Shown here piece by piece: positions 22,811 through 35,190 of a stretch of DNA of 64,000 nucleotides. The position numbers and the translations under genes were made by a program. Position 1 is the stretch's first letter. The number at the start of each line of letters is the position of its first letter. Source of the stretch: Geomonas limicola (GTDB taxonomy: Bacteria; Desulfobacterota; Desulfuromonadia; Geobacterales; Geobacteraceae); contig NZ_BLXZ01000005.1 of assembly GCF_014193675.1 (NCBI RefSeq), positions 394,363 to 458,362 of the forward strand. Direction: 5' to 3'. The notes under the pieces are model-generated. The model saw only the letters and a list, made by a program, of their open reading frames with translations, made no database searches and was not told where the DNA came from.

Positions 22811-23299
22811 CTAGGAACGGTTGAACTTGGCGTTGAGCGCCGCCTTGACCAGCGGCGGGACCAGTTTGTCCACCGGGCCGTTCAGCGAGCTCACCTCCTT
22901 CACGATGGAGGAGGAGAGGTAGCTGTAGGGGACCGAGGTCATCATGAACAGTGTTTCCACCTGCTTGGTGATGGAGCGGTTCATCTGGGCCAGCTGGAAC
23001 TCGAACTCGAAGTCCGAGACCGCGCGCAGGCCGCGGATTACCACCGAGGCGCCCCGTTTCTGGACAAAGTCCACCAGGAGGCCGTCGAAGGTCTCCACGT
23101 AACAGTTCGGCTTGTCGGCGAGGATCTCGGACAACAGCGTCAGCCGCTCGGGGACGCTGAACAGCGAGTTCTTCTCGGAGTTGCGGGCCACGGCCACCAC
23201 CACGCCGTCGAAGATCTGCAGGGCGCGCTCGATGATGTCCAGGTGTCCAAAGGTGACCGGGTCGAAGGAACCCGGGTAGACGGCGAGTTTCAGGGGCAC
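22811..23299 (-). CDS. coaD: Phosphopantetheine adenylyltransferase
   Basis: CoaD transfers AMP from ATP to 4'-phosphopantetheine in coenzyme A synthesis. The 162-residue product has the nucleotidyltransferase motif YPGSFDPVTFGHLDII (with the HxGH-type GHLD), the conserved RGLRAVSDFEFEFQLAQMNR loop and YLSSSIVKEV near the C-terminus. The start is GTG; it overlaps the rsmD stop by 10 nt with GAGGTG upstream inside rsmD. The rsmD-coaD pair is a widespread arrangement. The length is typical. Confidence 0.96.
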   Translation of the reverse strand: MPLKLAVYPGSFDPVTFGHLDIIERALQIFDGVVVAVARNSEKNSLFSVPERLTLLSEILADKPNCYVETFDGLLVDFVQKRGASVVIRGLRAVSDFEFEFQLAQMNRSITKQVETLFMMTSVPYSYLSSSIVKEVSSLNGPVDKLVPPLVKAALNAKFNRS

Positions 23300-23871
23300 T
23301 GTGCACCTCGGTCTGCGATGGTTAGAAAGGAGAGGGCGGTATCACCGTAGATCCTGCGCTCGCTCTCCTGCAGCTTGCCGAAGCTGCGGGGGATCTCTTC
23401 CTGTACAGCGAACTCCGCCACTACGGTGGTCCCGGCATCGACCAAGGGCGATTCGCCCAGCAGCTCCAGTACCCGAACCGCCAGCCCCTCGTGGTAGGGA
23501 GGGTCGAGAATGATCAGGTGAAAGGGGGCCTCGCTGCGCGCCAGCCAGCTAAGCGCGGCCGGCGCATCCTGGTGCAGCACCTTGGCCTGAGCGTTCAACC
23601 GGGTGAGCTCCAGGTTTTTCTGGATGAGTTGCACCGAGTCGCGGTGCGCGTCGACGAAGACGGCATAGCCTGCGCCGCGGCTCAGCGCCTCGATCCCGAG
23701 GTTCCCGGTGCCGGCAAAAAGGTCCAGTACCCGCATCTCGTCGAACTCGCCCAGGCGGCTCACCAGGATGCTGAAGAGCGCCTCCTTGACGCGGTCGGCG
23801 GTCGGGCGTACCCGCATGTTCTTGGGAGCGGTGAGCCTGCGCCCCCGCGCTGAGCCTGCGATCACCCGCAT
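23290..23871 (-). CDS. rsmD: 16S rRNA (guanine-966 N2) methyltransferase
   Basis: RsmD methylates G966 of 16S rRNA. The 193-residue protein starts MRVIAGSARGRRL, typical of the family, followed by RPTADRVKEALFSIL, the SAM-binding motif VLDLFAGTGNLGIEALSRGA and the catalytic motif LIILDPPYHEGL. It lies first in a probable rsmD-coaD-DUF1858 operon with a 10-nt overlap to coaD. A weak AAGGA site lies upstream of the ATG. It is divergent from dgt. Confidence 0.95.
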   Translation of the reverse strand: MRVIAGSARGRRLTAPKNMRVRPTADRVKEALFSILVSRLGEFDEMRVLDLFAGTGNLGIEALSRGAGYAVFVDAHRDSVQLIQKNLELTRLNAQAKVLHQDAPAALSWLARSEAPFHLIILDPPYHEGLAVRVLELLGESPLVDAGTTVVAEFAVQEEIPRSFGKLQESERRIYGDTALSFLTIADRGAQCP

Positions 23872-23967
23872 AGAATCTATTCCTTCATCCGGTCGATATT
23901 ACCGGCTTTTCATGCTTCTCGCGTTGTAGCCTGCTCTATTACCACGATGCACCCATGGCGTCAATGG

Positions 23968-24006
23968 CAACTTTAAAGTTGACAGTGTATCAGGGCCGTA
24001 TATAAA
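23968..24006 (+). promoter_or_regulatory. dgt promoter overlapping a 14-bp palindrome
   Basis: TTGACA (23979-23984), 16-nt spacer, TATAAA (24001-24006) is a near-consensus sigma-70 promoter directed toward dgt. The perfect palindrome CAACTTTAAAGTTG (23968-23981) covers the start of the -35 box and may be an operator (inference). Confidence 0.65.
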
Positions 24007-24162
24007 TAGCGGGAATATTATGTGCTTTAGCGCCGCAGCCTGGATAAGAAGCGTCTTTAGCTGCTGCGGATTCTTTTTTCACCGGTGTTTTTCTGGATAA
24101 TGACGATCGACAGTCGTTTGGACTCGTGCTGAAACGTCTCGTTCTTCAGGAAGGGGGAGTGG

Positions 24163-25311
24163 ATGAGAGATGGGGAGATGATGGAGCGAAACGACCTGGC
24201 AGGGTATGCGGCCCGCAGTGACAGTTCCCGCGGGCGCAAGTACCAGGAGGAGTTCCGCGACAACCGGCCGGCGTTCGAGAGGGACCGCGACCGCATCATC
24301 CATTGTGCCGCCTTTCGCCGTCTCGAGTACAAGACCCAGGTCTTCGTAAACCACGAGGGGGACTACTACCGCACCCGGCTCACCCACTCGCTCGAGGTGG
24401 CGCAGATTGGGAAGGGGATCGCCCGCCGCCTGGGGCTCAACGAGGAGCTCACCGAGACCCTGGCACTTGCCCACGACCTGGGGCACACCCCCTTCGGCCA
24501 TACCGGGGAGGAGGTGCTGAACCGGCTCATGGAGGGGTTTGGCGGCTTCGAGCACAACCTGCAGTCGCTGCGCGTCGTGGACGAGCTTGAGGAGCGCTAC
24601 CCCAACTTCAACGGCCTGAACCTCTCCTGGGAGGTGCGCGAGGGGATCGCCAAGCATTCCACCCCCTACGATCTCCCCACGACCGCCTTCGCCGAGTTCC
24701 TGCCCGGGGTCGTCCCCTCCATAGAGGCCCAGCTCATCAACCTGGCCGACGAGATCGCCTACAATAACCACGACATCGACGACGGGCTCAAGTCCGGCTA
24801 CATCAACCTGGCGCAACTGCGCAGCGTGGAGTTGTGGGAGGAGGTCCACGAGGGGATCCTGCGCAAGTACCCGGGGATCGATCCCGACCGTGCCGTCTGC
24901 CAGACCGTGAGTGCGCTCATCGGCGTGTTGATCACCGACCTCGTGGTGACCACCGCCGCCAACCTCGAGTCCCTTAACATAGAGACCCAGGAGGACCTGC
25001 GCCGGGTGAACCTGCCGGTGGTCGCCTTCAGCCCGGAGATGGCCAGGCGTAACGCCCAGTTGAAACGTTTCCTGTTCCAGAACCTCTACCGGCACTACAA
25101 GGTCGAGCGCATGCGGGTGAAGGCCGAGCGCTACCTGGCCGAGCTCTTCGATGTGTACGTGAAGCACCCCACGCTGCTCCCCTTGAAGCACCAGATGAAG
25201 ATGGAACGCGAGGGGCGCGAGCGGGTAATCTGCGACTACATCGCCGGCATGACCGACCGGTTTGCGCTCGATGAGTTCAAGAAGTTGTTTGAGCCGTACG
25301 AGAGGGTGTAG
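24163..25311 (+). CDS. dgt: dGTPase-like HD-domain triphosphohydrolase
   Basis: A 382-residue HD-superfamily enzyme that removes triphosphate from dGTP or other dNTPs. The metal-binding residues are clear: RLTHSLEVAQIGKGIAR (His), LALAHDLGHTPFGHTGEE (HD and following His), then EHNLQSLRVV and NLADEIAYNNHDIDDGL (Asp). The opening SRGRKYQEEFRDNRPAFERD and IIHCAAFRRLEYKTQVF are family hallmarks. The ATG at 24163 follows AAGGGGGAG; a second ATG at 24178 is possible. In anaerobes these enzymes are usually the short class and dNTP specificity varies, so dGTP preference is not certain. It ends at a terminator shared with yhbY. Confidence 0.9.
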   Translation: MRDGEMMERNDLAGYAARSDSSRGRKYQEEFRDNRPAFERDRDRIIHCAAFRRLEYKTQVFVNHEGDYYRTRLTHSLEVAQIGKGIARRLGLNEELTETLALAHDLGHTPFGHTGEEVLNRLMEGFGGFEHNLQSLRVVDELEERYPNFNGLNLSWEVREGIAKHSTPYDLPTTAFAEFLPGVVPSIEAQLINLADEIAYNNHDIDDGLKSGYINLAQLRSVELWEEVHEGILRKYPGIDPDRAVCQTVSALIGVLITDLVVTTAANLESLNIETQEDLRRVNLPVVAFSPEMARRNAQLKRFLFQNLYRHYKVERMRVKAERYLAELFDVYVKHPTLLPLKHQMKMEREGRERVICDYIAGMTDRFALDEFKKLFEPYERV

Positions 25312-25370
25312 GGGGGCAGGTGTTTCCCGCGCGGATCGGCCCGAACCCGAACTTACGGCACCAGATAAAC

Positions 25371-25402
25371 AAAAAGCGGGGGCTATTTGCCCCCGCTTTT
25401 TT
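25371..25402. terminator. Bidirectional terminator between dgt and yhbY
   Basis: AAAAAGCGGGGGC and GCCCCCGCTTTTTT form a perfect stem with a TATTT loop, flanked by A and T runs. Confidence 0.92.
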
Positions 25403-25424
25403 ACCTCACCCTGCGCTTGCCCGT

Positions 25425-25718
25425 TTACTTCTTGGGAAGCTCCAGCCTGGGCTCTTTGGCCGCCCGGTACAACAGCAGCGTTCTGCCCAGCACCTGGGCC
25501 AGTTCGGCACCAGCGGCAGTGCAGAGCTCCTCGGCCACCTCGTGGCGGTCGATCAGGCAGCTCTCCAGGATCTTCACCTTGATGAGTTCATGGCTTTCCA
25601 GCGCCTCGTTTGTCTCGCGGATCACCGCCTCGCTCACATCACTCTTGCCGACCGTGATGACCGGTTTAAGCCCATGTCCCAGGGCCCGGAGAAATCTCTT
25701 TTGTTTTCCCGATAGCAT
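25425..25718 (-). CDS. yhbY: CRM-domain RNA-binding protein YhbY
   Basis: A 97-residue CRM (KH-like) RNA-binding protein associated with pre-50S ribosomal particles. MLSGKQKRFLRALGHGLKPV and ITVGKSDVSEAVIRE carry the family GxxG-type loop region (GHGLKP), followed by HELIKVKILES and GAELAQVLGRTLLLYRA. The ATG at 25718 is preceded by AAAGGAAGAACG; a longer frame from 25778 is not supported. It is monocistronic, facing dgt. Confidence 0.93.
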   Translation of the reverse strand: MLSGKQKRFLRALGHGLKPVITVGKSDVSEAVIRETNEALESHELIKVKILESCLIDRHEVAEELCTAAGAELAQVLGRTLLLYRAAKEPRLELPKK

Positions 25719-26040
25719 CGTTCTTCCTTTGCGACTTCTGCAGCTCGAGTGCGACCCATTCGATGGCCGCCCCTGCAAAAACCTTCGTTATGTTTCTTAA
25801 ACCAGCCTGAGTGTATAGCATCTTGCCGCACAGATAGCAAGTAAGGCCGCCGATACCGCCCGATTCAGAGCTGTGAAATGCGCGGGAATGGCTCGTCAGC
25901 TCGCGACAAAGGACGTTACCTACTCACCCACCGGTGTGGCCATCCTCCCCAGTGTTTGCTGCAGGTTGCGCCGGGACCATGCCGGGCTGGATGTTTAGGG
26001 AAACCTAATTTTTCTCGGTGCTTTAGGGTGCAGTTTCGCC
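25719..26040. other. Non-coding gap between yhbY and the pyr promoter
   Basis: No gene is seen. It must contain the yhbY promoter on the minus strand, but I could not pick a convincing one. Confidence 0.4.
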
Positions 26041-26069
26041 TTGACTCTCTCTGGAGGCAATGGTACTTT
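26041..26069 (+). promoter_or_regulatory. Likely pyrimidine operon promoter
   Basis: TTGACT (26041-26046), 17-nt spacer, TACTTT (26064-26069). The leader of about 220 nt to pyrR contains the attenuator described next. Confidence 0.55.
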
Positions 26070-26090
26070 TAGCGAAATTTTTAGCATGCC

Positions 26091-26188
26091 TTTTAAATTA
26101 GCCCCGTGAGGTTAGCAAAGGTGCAGAAAGTCACACTCTCAGTCTATCTGTAAGAGCCTTTCAGCCTACGCGCGGAGAGGCTCTTTTT
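26091..26188 (+). promoter_or_regulatory. PyrR-type transcription attenuator
   Basis: The leader contains CCCCGTGAGGTTAGCAAAGG (26102-26121), close to the PyrR-binding loop consensus (GNGAGGCTnnnAAGG), preceded by a TTTTAAA stretch. About 30 nt later AAGAGCCTTTC pairs with GAGAGGCTCTT (26152-26185) and is followed by T5, an intrinsic terminator. This is the layout of PyrR-controlled attenuation: UMP-bound PyrR stabilises the binding hairpin and allows termination before pyrR. The terminator is seen directly; the PyrR site is a match by eye. Confidence 0.7.
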
Positions 26189-26226
26189 ATTAGCAGGATG
26201 GGCCCTTGTCTGGGCCGGCTAAATGA

Positions 26227-26832
<606 letters not shown>

Positions 26833-26840
26833 ACCACTGA

Positions 26841-26981
26841 CAGGGATGAATGGGATTAACTACCTAACAGGGATGAATGGGATACAGGGGATAAACCCTG
26901 AAACCGAAAGACGTTAGGGGAAAGACATAACCAAAACTTCGTAGAGAAGGTTTTATCCCGTTTATCCCATTCATCCCTGTT
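26841..26981. repeat. Intergenic inverted-repeat element (CAGGGATGAATGGGAT type)
   Basis: CAGGGATGAATGGGAT occurs at 26841 and again at 26868, and its reverse complement closes the element at 26966-26981. The second copy and the closing copy match over about 33 nt with few differences (26867-26899 against 26949-26981), so the transcript could fold into a ~115-nt hairpin between pyrR and pyrB. No ORF is inside. Confidence 0.85.
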
Positions 26982-27028
26982 CGAATTGAAGTTTTGTTGC
27001 TGACACTACGAGTTTCAAGGGGGGAACC

Positions 27029-27964
27029 ATGGGGTTCAGGCACAAAGACATCATTGCCCTCAAGGATCTGACCAAAGAGGAGATCGAACTGCTCCTCAAT
27101 ACGGCAGACAGCCTTGACGAAATCAACCGCCGCGACATCAAGAAGGTTCCGACCTTGCGCGGCAAAACGGTCGTCAACCTCTTCTACGAGGCATCCACCC
27201 GTACCCGAACCTCCTTTGAAATTGCTGCAAAACGGCTCTCCTGCGACACGGTCAATATCACCGCGTCGACGAGCTCGGTCACCAAGGGCGAAACGCTCTC
27301 CGATACCGCCAACAACATCCTGGCCATGAAGCCGGACATCATCGTGATGCGCCACTCCATCTCGGGCGCCCACGAATACCTCGCCAAGCGGGTCTCCTGC
27401 TCGGTGATCAATGCGGGCGACGGCGCGCACGAGCACCCCTCCCAGGGGCTTCTCGACATGCTCACCATGCGCCAGAAGTACGGCAAGCTTGCGGGACTCA
27501 AGGTCGCCATCGTGGGCGACATTACCCACTCCCGGGTGGCGCGCTCCAACATCTACGGCCTCACCACCATGGGCGCCCAGGTCTTTCTGGCCGGCCCGCC
27601 GACCATGATGCCGGTCGGGATCGAACGCCTGGGTAACGTCACCGTCTGCAAGGACATGCGCGAGGCGGTGGACCAGGCCGACGTGGTGATGATGCTGAGA
27701 ATCCAGCTGGAGCGCCAGGGGAAGACGCTGCTTCCCAGCATGCGCGAGTACGCCCGTTACTTCGGCCTGAACCCCGAGGTTCTCAAACTGGCCAAGCCTG
27801 GCGCCATGGTCATGCACCCCGGGCCGATCAACCGCGGCGTCGAGTTGTCCTCGTACGTGGCTGACTGCGACCAGTCCTATATCCTGAAGCAGGTCTCAAA
27901 CGGCGTCGCCATCAGGATGGCCATGCTCTACCACGTTTGCGGCGGCGAGCCGGCGGAAGGCTAA
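27029..27964 (+). CDS. pyrB: Aspartate carbamoyltransferase catalytic subunit
   Basis: PyrB condenses carbamoyl phosphate with aspartate, the first committed step of pyrimidine synthesis. The 311-residue protein has the carbamoyl-phosphate motif [41 protein letters not shown], the aspartate-loop RIQLERQGK region and [13 protein letters not shown]. The length is normal for the catalytic chain. No pyrI regulatory subunit is present; PyrR attenuation would replace allosteric control. The ATG follows AAGGGGGGAACC. It is separated from pyrR by the hairpin element and from pyrC by ~100 nt. Confidence 0.97.
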   Translation: MGFRHKDIIALKDLTKEEIELLLNTADSLDEINRRDIKKVPTLRGKTVVNLFYEASTRTRTSFEIAAKRLSCDTVNITASTSSVTKGETLSDTANNILAMKPDIIVMRHSISGAHEYLAKRVSCSVINAGDGAHEHPSQGLLDMLTMRQKYGKLAGLKVAIVGDITHSRVARSNIYGLTTMGAQVFLAGPPTMMPVGIERLGNVTVCKDMREAVDQADVVMMLRIQLERQGKTLLPSMREYARYFGLNPEVLKLAKPGAMVMHPGPINRGVELSSYVADCDQSYILKQVSNGVAIRMAMLYHVCGGEPAEG

Positions 27965-28006
27965 AAGCTAAGTTCTGCGTGGTAAATCGGGCTTGGTGCT
28001 TTTCAA

Positions 28007-28034
28007 CTTAGAACCTAGAACATAGACCCTAGAA
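28007..28034 (+). repeat. Short heptamer repeat between pyrB and pyrC
   Basis: Four heptamers in register, CTTAGAA-CCTAGAA-CATAGAC-CCTAGAA, recall the CTAG-containing heptamers after xerD. An inverted TAAGTT/AACTTA pair lies nearby (from 27968). Confidence 0.6.
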
Positions 28035-28068
28035 CGGATTTATCCGGTTCTTAGCGAGGTGCTTCGAG

Positions 28069-29346
28069 ATGAATGTGTTGATAAAAGGCGGGCGCGTGGT
28101 TGACCCCTCCCAGGGGATTGATGCAATAATGGACGTTCTCATCGCCGATGGCGTGGTGCTGGAACTCGGCACCGGCTTGGCCGCTCCGGAAGGGACCGAG
28201 ACCATCGACGCCGCCGGACTTGTCGTGACTCCGGGGCTCATCGACATGCACGTGCATCTGCGCGATCCCGGCCTCGAGTACAAGGAAGACATCGCCACCG
28301 GCAGCCGCGCTGCCGCGGCCGGCGGCTTCACCTCGCTCGCCTGCATGCCGAACACCAAGCCGGTCATCGACAACAAGGCGGTCACCTCCTACATCCTGAA
28401 CAAGGCGCGCAACGAGGCGCTCGTCAACATCTTCCCGGTCGGTGCCATCACCCAGGGGAGCAAGGGAGATACCCTGGCCGAGATGGGCGAGATGAAGGAA
28501 GCCGGCTGCGTGGCGGTCTCCGACGACGGCAAGCCGGTCTGCAACACCGAACTGATGCGCCGCGCCCTGGAATACGCCAAAGGCGTGGGCATTGCGGTGA
28601 TCTGCCACTCCGAGGACCTCTCGCTGGTAGGCGAGGGGGTGATGAACGAAGGGTACGTCTCCACCGAGCTCGGCCTGAAAGGGATCCCCTGGGCTGCCGA
28701 AGACATCGCCGTGGCGCGCGACGTGTACCTGGCCGAGTTCACCGGTTCCCCGGTGCACATCGCCCACATCTCCACCGAGGGTTCCGCCCGCATCATCCGC
28801 AACGCCAAGGCGCGCGGGGTGCAGGTGACCTGCGAGACCGCTCCGCACTACTTCACCCTGACCGACGAGGCGGTGCGCGGCTACAACACCAACGCCAAGA
28901 TGAATCCGCCGCTGAGGGGCGAGGCCGACAAGGCCGCCATGAAGGCAGCTCTTGCCGACGGGACCATCGACGCCATCGCAACCGACCACGCTCCGCACCA
29001 CCTGGACGAGAAGGACGTCGAGTTCAACCTGGCCATGAACGGCATCGTCGGCCTGGAGACCTCGCTGCCGCTCTCGCTCAAGCTGGTCGAAGAAGGGGTG
29101 CTCGACCTTCAGCAACTGGTTGCAGCCATGTCTTGCAACCCCGCGAAGATCCTCGGTATCGATCGCGGGACTTTGAAGCCGGGTGCGGTCGGCGACGTGA
29201 CGGTCATCGATCCGAACAAGCAGTGGACGGTGCTGGCCGAGAAGCTGGAGACCAAGTCGAAGAACTCGCCGTTTATCGGCTGGCAGATGAAGGGTGCCGC
29301 GGCCTACACCATCGTGAAGGGGCAGGTCGTACACAAAGGGATTTAG
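28069..29346 (+). CDS. pyrC: Dihydroorotase
   Basis: PyrC cyclises carbamoyl aspartate to dihydroorotate. The 425-residue protein is a class I type amidohydrolase: metal-binding [64 protein letters not shown] and [13 protein letters not shown] with the catalytic Asp. [20 protein letters not shown] is the usual C-terminal strand. It follows pyrB and precedes carA with modest gaps, consistent with one operon. Confidence 0.96.
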   Translation: MNVLIKGGRVVDPSQGIDAIMDVLIADGVVLELGTGLAAPEGTETIDAAGLVVTPGLIDMHVHLRDPGLEYKEDIATGSRAAAAGGFTSLACMPNTKPVIDNKAVTSYILNKARNEALVNIFPVGAITQGSKGDTLAEMGEMKEAGCVAVSDDGKPVCNTELMRRALEYAKGVGIAVICHSEDLSLVGEGVMNEGYVSTELGLKGIPWAAEDIAVARDVYLAEFTGSPVHIAHISTEGSARIIRNAKARGVQVTCETAPHYFTLTDEAVRGYNTNAKMNPPLRGEADKAAMKAALADGTIDAIATDHAPHHLDEKDVEFNLAMNGIVGLETSLPLSLKLVEEGVLDLQQLVAAMSCNPAKILGIDRGTLKPGAVGDVTVIDPNKQWTVLAEKLETKSKNSPFIGWQMKGAAAYTIVKGQVVHKGI

Positions 29347-29407
29347 TATTTAGGTGACAGTCGCCTCTCTAGGGGCGGCGCAAGCAATATACGATCGGGA
29401 GAACTAC

Positions 29408-30532
29408 ATGAAAGCAGTACTTGCTCTGGCAGATGGCCGGATCTTTATGGGAAAGGCCTTCGGTGCAACGGGCGAAACTTCGGGCGAGGTTGTCTTCAAC
29501 ACCGCCATGTCGGGATACCAGGAAGTGCTGACCGACCCCTCGTACAAGGGGCAGATGGTCACCATGACCTATACGCAGATCGGCAACACCGGGATCAACC
29601 CGGAGGATATCGAGAGCAACCAGCTCTACCTCTCGGGCTTCATCGTCAGGGAGTATCTTGATTGCTACTCCAACTGGCGCGCCACCATGAGCCTGGACGC
29701 CTACCTGAAGGAGCACGGCGTGGTGGGGATCCAGGGGATCGACACCCGCGCCCTGACCCGTCACCTGCGCGACAAGGGTGCCCAGAACGGCATCATCTCC
29801 ACCATCGACTTCGATCCGGAGAGCCTCGTCAAGAAGGCGCGCGCCATCCCCTCGATGTCGGGCCTCGATCTCGCCACTGGCGTCACCTGCGCTGCTCCCT
29901 ACCACTGGACCGAGGGGCTCTGGGACCTGGAGAGCGGTTACCCGCAGGTGGACCGGAAGGATCTCAAGTACAAGGTGGTCGCCTACGACTTCGGGATCAA
30001 GCTGAACATCCTGCGCTGCCTGGTCTCCGCCGGCTGCGACGTCACCGTGGTGCCGGCGACCTTCCCGGCCGAAGCGGCGCTTGCCATGAACCCGGACGGC
30101 ATCTTCCTCTCCAACGGCCCGGGCGACCCGGAGCCGATGAAAGAGGTCATCGAGAACATCAAGCAGTTCGTCGGCAAGAAACCGATCTTCGGCATCTGCC
30201 TCGGGCACCAGCTCCTGGGCCTTGCCCTGGGTGGCCGCACCATCAAGCTCAAGTTCGGTAACCACGGCTCCAACCTCCCGGTCATGGACATGGCGACCCG
30301 CAAGGTGGAGATCACCGCCCAGAACCACGGCTTCTCGGTGGACATCCTGTCGCTCTCCCACGCCTGTAAGTTGGGGCACGAGAACCTGAACGACCAGACC
30401 GTGGAGGGTATGGGGCACAAGGAACTCCCGATCTTCTCGGTGCAGCACCACCCCGAGGCTTCCCCGGGTCCCCACGACTCGCACTACCTTTTCGACCGGT
30501 TCGTGGAGATGATGGAGAAGTTCAAGAAATAA
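29408..30532 (+). CDS. carA: Carbamoyl-phosphate synthase small subunit
   Basis: CarA is the glutaminase subunit that supplies ammonia to CarB for carbamoyl phosphate, used for pyrimidines and arginine. The 374-residue protein has the N-terminal CPSase domain (FNTAMSGYQEVLTDPSYKGQ) and a class I glutamine amidotransferase with the nucleophile Cys in FGICLGHQLLGLA (about residue 263) and the His/Glu pair in SVQHHPEASPGPHDS. I use the ATG at 29408 with GGGAG upstream; an ATG-less upstream extension to 29354 is unlikely. carB lies 1.3 kb downstream, separated by a radical SAM gene, which is unusual. Confidence 0.96.
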   Translation: MKAVLALADGRIFMGKAFGATGETSGEVVFNTAMSGYQEVLTDPSYKGQMVTMTYTQIGNTGINPEDIESNQLYLSGFIVREYLDCYSNWRATMSLDAYLKEHGVVGIQGIDTRALTRHLRDKGAQNGIISTIDFDPESLVKKARAIPSMSGLDLATGVTCAAPYHWTEGLWDLESGYPQVDRKDLKYKVVAYDFGIKLNILRCLVSAGCDVTVVPATFPAEAALAMNPDGIFLSNGPGDPEPMKEVIENIKQFVGKKPIFGICLGHQLLGLALGGRTIKLKFGNHGSNLPVMDMATRKVEITAQNHGFSVDILSLSHACKLGHENLNDQTVEGMGHKELPIFSVQHHPEASPGPHDSHYLFDRFVEMMEKFKK

Positions 30533-30556
30533 CAGGTTCAGAATGTTTAAAGACAT

Positions 30557-30675
30557 GGCACACGGAAGGAGCCGGAAACCAAAGCAAAACTGCTCGATAA
30601 AAGAAGGCTTGGGCAAAACCCGCTTCTTGACCTGATCCGGTTGGTTTGATTTGATTTCCTGGCTTTACCGTGTGC
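30557..30675. repeat. Intergenic inverted-repeat element, copy 1 (CACGCGGAA family)
   Basis: The left arm (30557-30591, GGCACACGGAAGGAGCCGGA then AACCAAAGCAAAACT) is matched by the reverse complement of the right arm (about 30641-30675), with an inner AAGAAG/CTTCTT pairing. The left arm also closely resembles that of the element at 31655, placing both in one family on either side of the radical SAM gene. Confidence 0.8.
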
Positions 30676-30731
30676 TGATGTTGTAGCCCCCCGCCCCCCT
30701 TCACTTAGGTGAGGGGGAGGTCATAGGAAGC

Positions 30732-31649
30732 ATGCACTTCAAAAAACTGTACGAAAGCGGCGAGTTGCTGAAGCGGGTCAAGACCGCCTATGCCCGGCTT
30801 AAGTCTTGTGACATCTGCCCGCATGCCTGCGGTGTGAACCGTCTGGCTGGCAAGCTTGGCATCTGCGGCGCGGGGTACCGGCCGCGCATCGCCTCGGCCA
30901 ACATCCACCGCGGCGAGGAACCGCCCATCTCGGGCAACCGCGGTTCGGGAACGATCTTTTTGTCGGGCTGCACCTTGAAGTGCCGGTTCTGCCAGAACTT
31001 CCCGATCAGCCAGCAGCACAACGGCACCACGCTCACCACGCTGCAACTGGCCGAGAAGATGGTTGGGTTGCAAAAGCGCGGGGCGCACAACATAAACTTC
31101 GTGACGCCGACCCACTTGACCCCGCAGATTCTCGCGGCGCTCTACCTGGCGATCCCGATGGGGTTCAGTATCCCCCTGGTCTGGAACACGAGCGGCTACG
31201 AGAGGGTGGATACCCTGGAGCTTCTGGACGGCGTGGTGGACATCTACCTGCCGGACATGAAGTACACCGAGGAAGAACAGGCGCGCCAGCTCTCCGGCGC
31301 TCCCGGCTACACCGGTGCGAACCGGCTGGCGGTCGCCGAGATGCTGCGCCAGGTTGGTCATCTCGAGTGCGACGAGGACGGCATCGGGGTAAAGGGGCTC
31401 ATCATCCGCCACCTGGTGCTGCCCGAGGGGAGGGCGGGGAGCCCGGAAACGCTGCGCTACATCGCCGACAACTTCGGGTCCGAGACCCATATCGCGTTGA
31501 TGAGTCAGTACTTCCCGGCCCACCAGGCGACCCAGACCCCCGGCATCGAGCGGCGGGTCACCAACGAAGAGTACGGGGAAGCCGTCGAGGCGCTGGAAGA
31601 AGCGGGACTGGAAAACGGCTGGGTGCAGGACGAGCCGGAAGAAACCTGA
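30732..31649 (+). CDS. Radical SAM protein, PflX-like
   Basis: A 305-residue radical SAM protein resembling the PflX family (COG1313), often annotated as pyruvate formate-lyase activase-like. The N-terminus has an extra cysteine set (CDICPHACGVN...GICGAG), then the [4Fe-4S]-SAM motif GCTLKCRFCQNF (CxxxCxxC) and LVWNTSGYERVDTLELLDGV. The substrate is unknown. It sits between carA and carB on the same strand, bracketed by two related inverted-repeat elements, so it looks like an insertion into an ancestral carAB unit, though its composition is not obviously foreign. A link to pyrimidine synthesis is not shown. Confidence 0.85.
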   Translation: MHFKKLYESGELLKRVKTAYARLKSCDICPHACGVNRLAGKLGICGAGYRPRIASANIHRGEEPPISGNRGSGTIFLSGCTLKCRFCQNFPISQQHNGTTLTTLQLAEKMVGLQKRGAHNINFVTPTHLTPQILAALYLAIPMGFSIPLVWNTSGYERVDTLELLDGVVDIYLPDMKYTEEEQARQLSGAPGYTGANRLAVAEMLRQVGHLECDEDGIGVKGLIIRHLVLPEGRAGSPETLRYIADNFGSETHIALMSQYFPAHQATQTPGIERRVTNEEYGEAVEALEEAGLENGWVQDEPEET

Positions 31650-31654
31650 TAATC

Positions 31655-31773
31655 GGCACGCGGAAAATTCCGGAAACCAGGGCAAAACTGCCGGATCAGA
31701 CAAAGAGTTATGGTTACCCCAAATACTCGGTTTTATAAGGCTTTTTTGCCTTGGTTCCCGGCCACTTCCGCGT
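31655..31773. repeat. Intergenic inverted-repeat element, copy 2 (CACGCGGAA family)
   Basis: The left arm (31655-31692: CGGCACGCGGAAAATTCCGG then AAACCAGGGCAAAACTGCC) pairs with the right arm (31737-31773) whose reverse complement reads ACGCGGAAGTGGCCGGGAAC... . It shares CACxCGGAA-N5-CCGGAAACCA and GCAAAACTGC with copy 1. Confidence 0.82.
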
Positions 31774-31832
31774 CTAAATGCATTTTAAAGTTTTTAAAGG
31801 CGGTTCGCCGCCCTACTGAAGGAGATAGTTGA

Positions 31833-35081
<3,249 letters not shown>

Positions 35082-35138
35082 GAGCTTTTAGTCGATAATT
35101 ACCGCAGTATCTTTACCTATAATTCAATGCAAAATCCT

Positions 35139-35164
35139 GGGGGGGCCAGCACCACGGCCCCCCC
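35139..35164 (+). other. GC-only hairpin between carB and greA
   Basis: GGGGGGGCC (35139-35147) pairs perfectly with GGCCCCCCC (35156-35164). There is no T run, so it is not a standard terminator; it may protect the carB 3' end or partly block read-through to greA, whose AAGGAG site follows. Confidence 0.6.
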
Positions 35165-35190
35165 ACTAAGTTCAAGAAGGAGTAAGTCCG

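Noticed and set aside
26975..26995. TGTTCGAATTG considered as a tRNA T-arm
   Set aside because: No matching acceptor, D or anticodon arms nearby; it is the end of the inverted-repeat element.
29354..29407. Upstream extension of carA
   Set aside because: It has no ribosome site, and homology begins at MKAVLALADG, which has GGGAG upstream.
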